NCBI GenBank assembly: GCA_031423155.1
Contig: JANPEZ010000074.1
Coordinates: 1-7,753, forward strand
Length of the DNA: 7,753 bases
Source of the DNA: JANPEZ01 sp031423155
Lineage (GTDB): Bacteria > Actinomycetota > UBA4738 > HRBIN12
Reading direction: 5' to 3'
The translations under genes were made by a program, and so were the position numbers. A model generated the notes under the pieces. That model searched no databases. It was not told the DNA's origin and was given only the letters and a program-made list of their open reading frames with translations. This document shows, piece after piece, positions 5,327 through 7,753 of this stretch (the stretch's first letter is position 1; each line of letters begins with the position of its first letter).

Positions 5327-6453
5327 TTCCTGGCGCCTAGGAGTTCGCGATAGAGGTCGTCGTATTCGTCTGCTACCGGGGCGATGTCGAAGCGCGCGCC
5401 GGCGGCGCTGCAGGCCCGGGAGGCGTTGGCGCGCGCCGCGGGATGGGTCACGAGCTTGGCGACCGCGGTAGCGAGCCCCTCTGAGTCTCCGGGAGCCACG
5501 AGGGCGCCGGTCTCCTCGGAGATGACGTCTCGCACGCCGCCCATGTCGTGCGCGACCACCGGAACCCCTGCCAGTAGAGCCTCAACGAAGACTCCGGGGG
5601 CGCCCTCCGTCAGGCTCGTGGAGACGAGAACGTCTGCGGCCGAGATGATCCGGGGCGCGTCCTCGCGTTCGCCCATGAGCTTGATGCGGCCGGCGCCTTC
5701 AGCCACCGCGGCATCCACCTCGCTTCGGAGGGGACCGGATCCGACCACGACCAGTCGGGCTTGGGGGACGAGCTGGTGCAGGCGCCGAGACAGCTCGACT
5801 GCTGCGAGGGGGTCCTTCTCCCTCACGAAGCGGCCGGCCCACACGACCATGACGTCGCCGGGTCCGACGCCGACGATGTCCCGGACCTGCGCGCGTTCGG
5901 CATCGGAGAGTCGAGGCGGACGCAGACGTCCGTTTCGGATGACGCGGATCTTCGGTTCGGGAACGCCGAAGACATCGATGAGCTCGGTTCGCAGCGACTC
6001 GCTGACCGCCACGAAAGCATCCACCTTCTCGTAGGCCCACCTGAGCGATTTCGAGCGGGCAGGCGTTCGAAGATCGGGGGTCACCGCCGCGACGCGCAGA
6101 TAGACGAGGGGCGCGTTCCGGTGAAGGCCGGCGGCGGCCGCGACCCTCAATGGGTCACCTCCGTGAGCCACGACGAGAGCCGGTTCGAACTCCTGCGCCT
6201 GGCGCCGAAGGTTGAGGGCTGCTCGGACGAACCTCGCAGGCCCGTCCTTGACTCCCGGCGCCCGATCGGCCGGCCGTCCCGAACCGATGTAGGCGAAGCG
6301 CTCCTCGCCGGAGTACAGCGGCAGGAGCTTCGCCCGGTACCGATCCCGGAGCGCGAACTCCAGATGCTGGGCGAATATCTCGGCGCCGCGAAGCTGGATC
6401 CGGGGGACGATGTCGACCATCTTCGGCCGGTCCATCACGGACGGGGGTTTCAT
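5323..6453 (-). CDS. GT4 family (GT-B fold) glycosyltransferase
   Basis: A 376-residue retaining glycosyltransferase that would move a sugar from a nucleotide donor to a glycan or lipid acceptor at the cytosolic face of the membrane. The N-terminal acceptor domain has the glycine-containing loop RGAEIF (22-27) and AHGGD (96-100). The C-terminal donor domain starts near 170 with RVIRNGR, then WAGRFVREKDP (205-215, R208 and K213 for donor phosphates), RLVVVGSGPLRSEV (233-246), and the E-x7-E motif EGAPGVFVE (E283, E291). GVPVVAHDMGGVRDVI and the TGALVAPGD stretch complete the family pattern. Donor and acceptor cannot be told. The ATG at 6453 overlaps the sulfotransferase stop as ATGA and has GAGGA 10 bases upstream; the next in-frame ATG (6435) has no such site. 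The pairing suggests that the sugar added, or its acceptor, is also sulfated. Confidence 0.9.
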   Translation of the reverse strand: MKPPSVMDRPKMVDIVPRIQLRGAEIFAQHLEFALRDRYRAKLLPLYSGEERFAYIGSGRPADRAPGVKDGPARFVRAALNLRRQAQEFEPALVVAHGGDPLRVAAAAGLHRNAPLVYLRVAAVTPDLRTPARSKSLRWAYEKVDAFVAVSESLRTELIDVFGVPEPKIRVIRNGRLRPPRLSDAERAQVRDIVGVGPGDVMVVWAGRFVREKDPLAAVELSRRLHQLVPQARLVVVGSGPLRSEVDAAVAEGAGRIKLMGEREDAPRIISAADVLVSTSLTEGAPGVFVEALLAGVPVVAHDMGGVRDVISEETGALVAPGDSEGLATAVAKLVTHPAARANASRACSAAGARFDIAPVADEYDDLYRELLGARN

Positions 6454-7385
6454 CTTGCGAGCTTCCTCGTCAGAGCCTTCTTGGCGTTCGCGCCCGATGT
6501 GAACAGGTCCATCGCGCGCGTGCGGGCCAGGCCCTCGAGCCTCTCGCGGAGCGCCACCTCAGGGAAGCGCCGTTCGTATCCGAAGTCGGAGAGCAGCGGG
6601 CCCGCCACCGCTTCGAACGATCGAACATCTCGCGCGGTCATCTGAGTCGTCCAATCCCGGGCTCCGGTCAGCACGTCCTGTTCGGATCGAGCATGGAAGG
6701 CTCGGCCTTCCTCGGGGGCGAGCGTCTCGTGCCCCTCACGCTTGGTACGTTCGATCATGCCCTCGTCTAACCCGAGTGAAGCGAAGTCGCATATCTCTTG
6801 CAGCGAAGCGCGAACGTCGGTCACCAGCGACTCGTACCTAACCTCGAGGTAGCGCGATGTTCCCAATGGCTGGCCGTCCCTGATGCCGGCCTCGACGTCG
6901 CCCCGCCACTTGCGGGCGGCCGCCCAGACGGTCGAAGGCCCCCAATGAAGCGACATGTAGGAGAGCGCGACATCGCGACCGTCGCGGATCAGGTGAACGA
7001 ACCTCGAGTCCGGCCAGAGCGATGCCAGAAGCGGTATGGATCGCACGTAGATGGGCGTCTTGTCGCCCCAGCCGGTCTTGCCGTGCGCATCCGCGTTCGC
7101 CATGAACGCGGCCTCGACTACATCGGCGAACGAGGGCGCCTGCAGCTGCGCAACCCGATCGAGTACCGCCCTCGGATCGACCTTCCAGTGGCCGAAGTGA
7201 GTGGTCGACACGAGTGCCACAGCGATCGCCTCCGCATCTACCGGGCGAGAGCCTCCGAAGTCCCTCCATAGCTGAGGGATGAAGTGAGACTCGCCGGGGA
7301 CCGCCAACGCGGGGTGCGCATCGAGCATCAGCCGGAGCAGCGTCGAACCCGAGCGTCCGCAACCGACGACGAACAGCGGCACCAT
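6450..7385 (-). CDS. PAPS-dependent sulfotransferase family protein
   Basis: A 311-residue cytosolic sulfotransferase that would move a sulfuryl group from PAPS to a hydroxyl or amino group on a carbohydrate, lipid or other acceptor. The N-terminus carries the 5'-phosphosulfate loop as VVGCGRSGSTLLRLMLDAHP (6-25), with R11, S12, S14 and T15. PGESHF (30-35) and WGDKTP (106-111, with K109) follow. The 3'-phosphate-binding segment is RFVHLIRDGRDVALSY (128-143), with R134, D135, R137 and D138. RYLEVRYESLV (178-188) is the later conserved strand. Length is typical of bacterial single-domain members. The ATG at 7385 lacks a Shine-Dalgarno site, but TAGACT ends 6 bases upstream, pointing to a leaderless message. 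It heads a two-gene operon with the GT4 enzyme, joined by an ATGA overlap. The acceptor is unknown, and no PAPS synthesis genes are in the window. Confidence 0.9.
   Translation of the reverse strand: MVPLFVVGCGRSGSTLLRLMLDAHPALAVPGESHFIPQLWRDFGGSRPVDAEAIAVALVSTTHFGHWKVDPRAVLDRVAQLQAPSFADVVEAAFMANADAHGKTGWGDKTPIYVRSIPLLASLWPDSRFVHLIRDGRDVALSYMSLHWGPSTVWAAARKWRGDVEAGIRDGQPLGTSRYLEVRYESLVTDVRASLQEICDFASLGLDEGMIERTKREGHETLAPEEGRAFHARSEQDVLTGARDWTTQMTARDVRSFEAVAGPLLSDFGYERRFPEVALRERLEGLARTRAMDLFTSGANAKKALTRKLAR
6464..6468 (-). promoter_or_regulatory. Ribosome binding site of the GT4 glycosyltransferase
   Basis: GAGGA on the minus strand lies inside the end of the sulfotransferase gene, 10 bases before the ATG at 6453. 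Together with the ATGA overlap it indicates coupled translation. Confidence 0.5.
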
Positions 7386-7391
7386 AGGGCG

Positions 7392-7397
7392 AGTCTA
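7392..7397 (-). promoter_or_regulatory. Candidate -10 element of the sulfotransferase operon (leaderless)
   Basis: The minus strand reads TAGACT, ending exactly 6 bases before the ATG at 7385, with no Shine-Dalgarno site between. The spacing equals that of the two promoters at 3907-3916. No -35 is evident in the GC-rich sequence upstream. Confidence 0.5.
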
Positions 7398-7410
7398 TCC
7401 GCGGCCGGGG

Positions 7411-7421
7411 GCCGGACCGGC
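7411..7421. repeat. Dyad GCCGG-A-CCGGC between divergent promoters
   Basis: Perfect 5-base arms surround a single A. An overlapping CGGCC-GGG-GGCCG arrangement lies at 7402-7414. The site falls between the -10 elements of the sulfotransferase and methyltransferase genes, where a shared operator could be. Such arms arise easily in GC-rich DNA, so a role is uncertain. Confidence 0.25.
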
Positions 7422-7425
7422 GTGC

Positions 7426-7431
7426 TAGGTT
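7426..7431 (+). promoter_or_regulatory. Candidate -10 element of the methyltransferase gene
   Basis: TAGGTT (TANNNT) ends 8 bases before the ATG at 7440. No Shine-Dalgarno site is present in the gap, so a leaderless or nearly leaderless message is likely. Confidence 0.4.
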
Positions 7432-7439
7432 CGCCGTCC

Positions 7440-7753
7440 ATGGCCGAGCACCGCTATACCTACGGCGATTCGAAGATCGCGGCGACCCGGCTCAGGATCC
7501 TTGCCGAGGTACTGGCTCCGACGAGCGAGAGCTTCCTGAGCCGCAGGGTTTCGGGTCCGGTCGGCCTGGCCGTGGACCTCGGATGCGGTCCCGGTGTGAG
7601 CACGAGGTTGATCGCTGAGACCCTGAAGCCGTCCATGACGGTAGGGGTGGACAGGTCCGAAGCCTTCGTCGGGTGGGCGGGCGAGGACGCTCCCGAGGGG
7701 GTCTCGTTCCAGGTGCACGACGCGATGCGGACGCCGTTCCCGACGGGTCCGGC
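7440..7753 (+). CDS. Class I SAM-dependent methyltransferase (N-terminal part, cut by window edge)
   Basis: The frame starts at ATG 7440 and stays open for 104 complete codons to the window end. Residues 44-52 (AVDLGCGPG) are the SAM-binding motif I, followed by VGVDRS (68-73), whose D71 should bind the ribose of SAM, and QVHDAM (91-96), whose D94 fits motif II next to the adenine. A helical segment of about 40 residues precedes the Rossmann fold. The fold is clear but the substrate is not, because the specificity part lies beyond the edge. The gene is divergent from the sulfotransferase with a 54-base gap, so joint regulation and a role in decorating the same product are possible but unproven. 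Confidence 0.82.
   Translation, partial: MAEHRYTYGDSKIAATRLRILAEVLAPTSESFLSRRVSGPVGLAVDLGCGPGVSTRLIAETLKPSMTVGVDRSEAFVGWAGEDAPEGVSFQVHDAMRTPFPTGP

Noticed and set aside
5761..6645. Plus-strand open frame of 294 codons opposite the GT4 and sulfotransferase genes
   Set aside because: It spans the junction of two clear minus-strand genes and has no family pattern; long antisense frames are expected at this G+C.
1..7753. Mobile elements, CRISPR arrays, tRNA or rRNA genes
   Set aside because: No terminal inverted repeats with a transposase, no regularly spaced repeats, and no tRNA or rRNA patterns were seen on either strand.

Overview
The window is high-GC bacterial DNA (about two thirds G+C by eye), packed almost wall to wall with genes. 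It most likely comes from an uncultured actinobacterium. The reasons are strong G/C preference at third codon positions, GTG starts, and at least three starts that lack a Shine-Dalgarno site and instead have a TANNNT -10 hexamer 6-8 bases before the start codon, a leaderless layout common in Actinobacteriota. This lineage call is an inference; no rRNA or marker gene is present.

Layout, left to right. Bases 1-127 hold little: perhaps the tail of a plus-strand gene, and a small palindrome. A minus-strand nucleotide-sugar dehydrogenase of the UDP-GlcNAc 6-dehydrogenase (WbpA) type covers 128-1432. A 54-base divergent promoter region separates it from a plus-strand tandem GNAT acetyltransferase (1487-2377). 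That gene converges on a second, single-domain GNAT (2374-2868, minus), with both stop codons inside one CTAG. The second GNAT lies 9 bases downstream of an adenosine-deaminase-family gene (2878-3900, minus), and the two probably form an operon.

A divergent region of only 22 bases separates the deaminase from a plus-strand sulfatase-superfamily hydrolase (3923-5326). This hydrolase has Thr, not Cys or Ser, at the nucleophile position. It converges, again through one shared CTAG, on a GT4 glycosyltransferase (5323-6453, minus). The glycosyltransferase is coupled by an ATGA overlap to an upstream sulfotransferase (6450-7385, minus). A class I SAM methyltransferase starts divergently at 7440 and runs off the right edge.

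Taken together, the dehydrogenase, glycosyltransferase, sulfotransferase, sulfatase-like hydrolase and possibly the methyltransferase suggest a region for making and decorating a surface polysaccharide or glycoconjugate. The deaminase and two acetyltransferases look like unrelated housekeeping or detoxification genes set among them. No mobile element, CRISPR array, tRNA or rRNA was seen. The most distinctive features are the compact regulatory layout (overlapping divergent leaderless promoters, convergent stops sharing CTAG) and the Thr-type hydrolase beside a sulfotransferase-glycosyltransferase pair.
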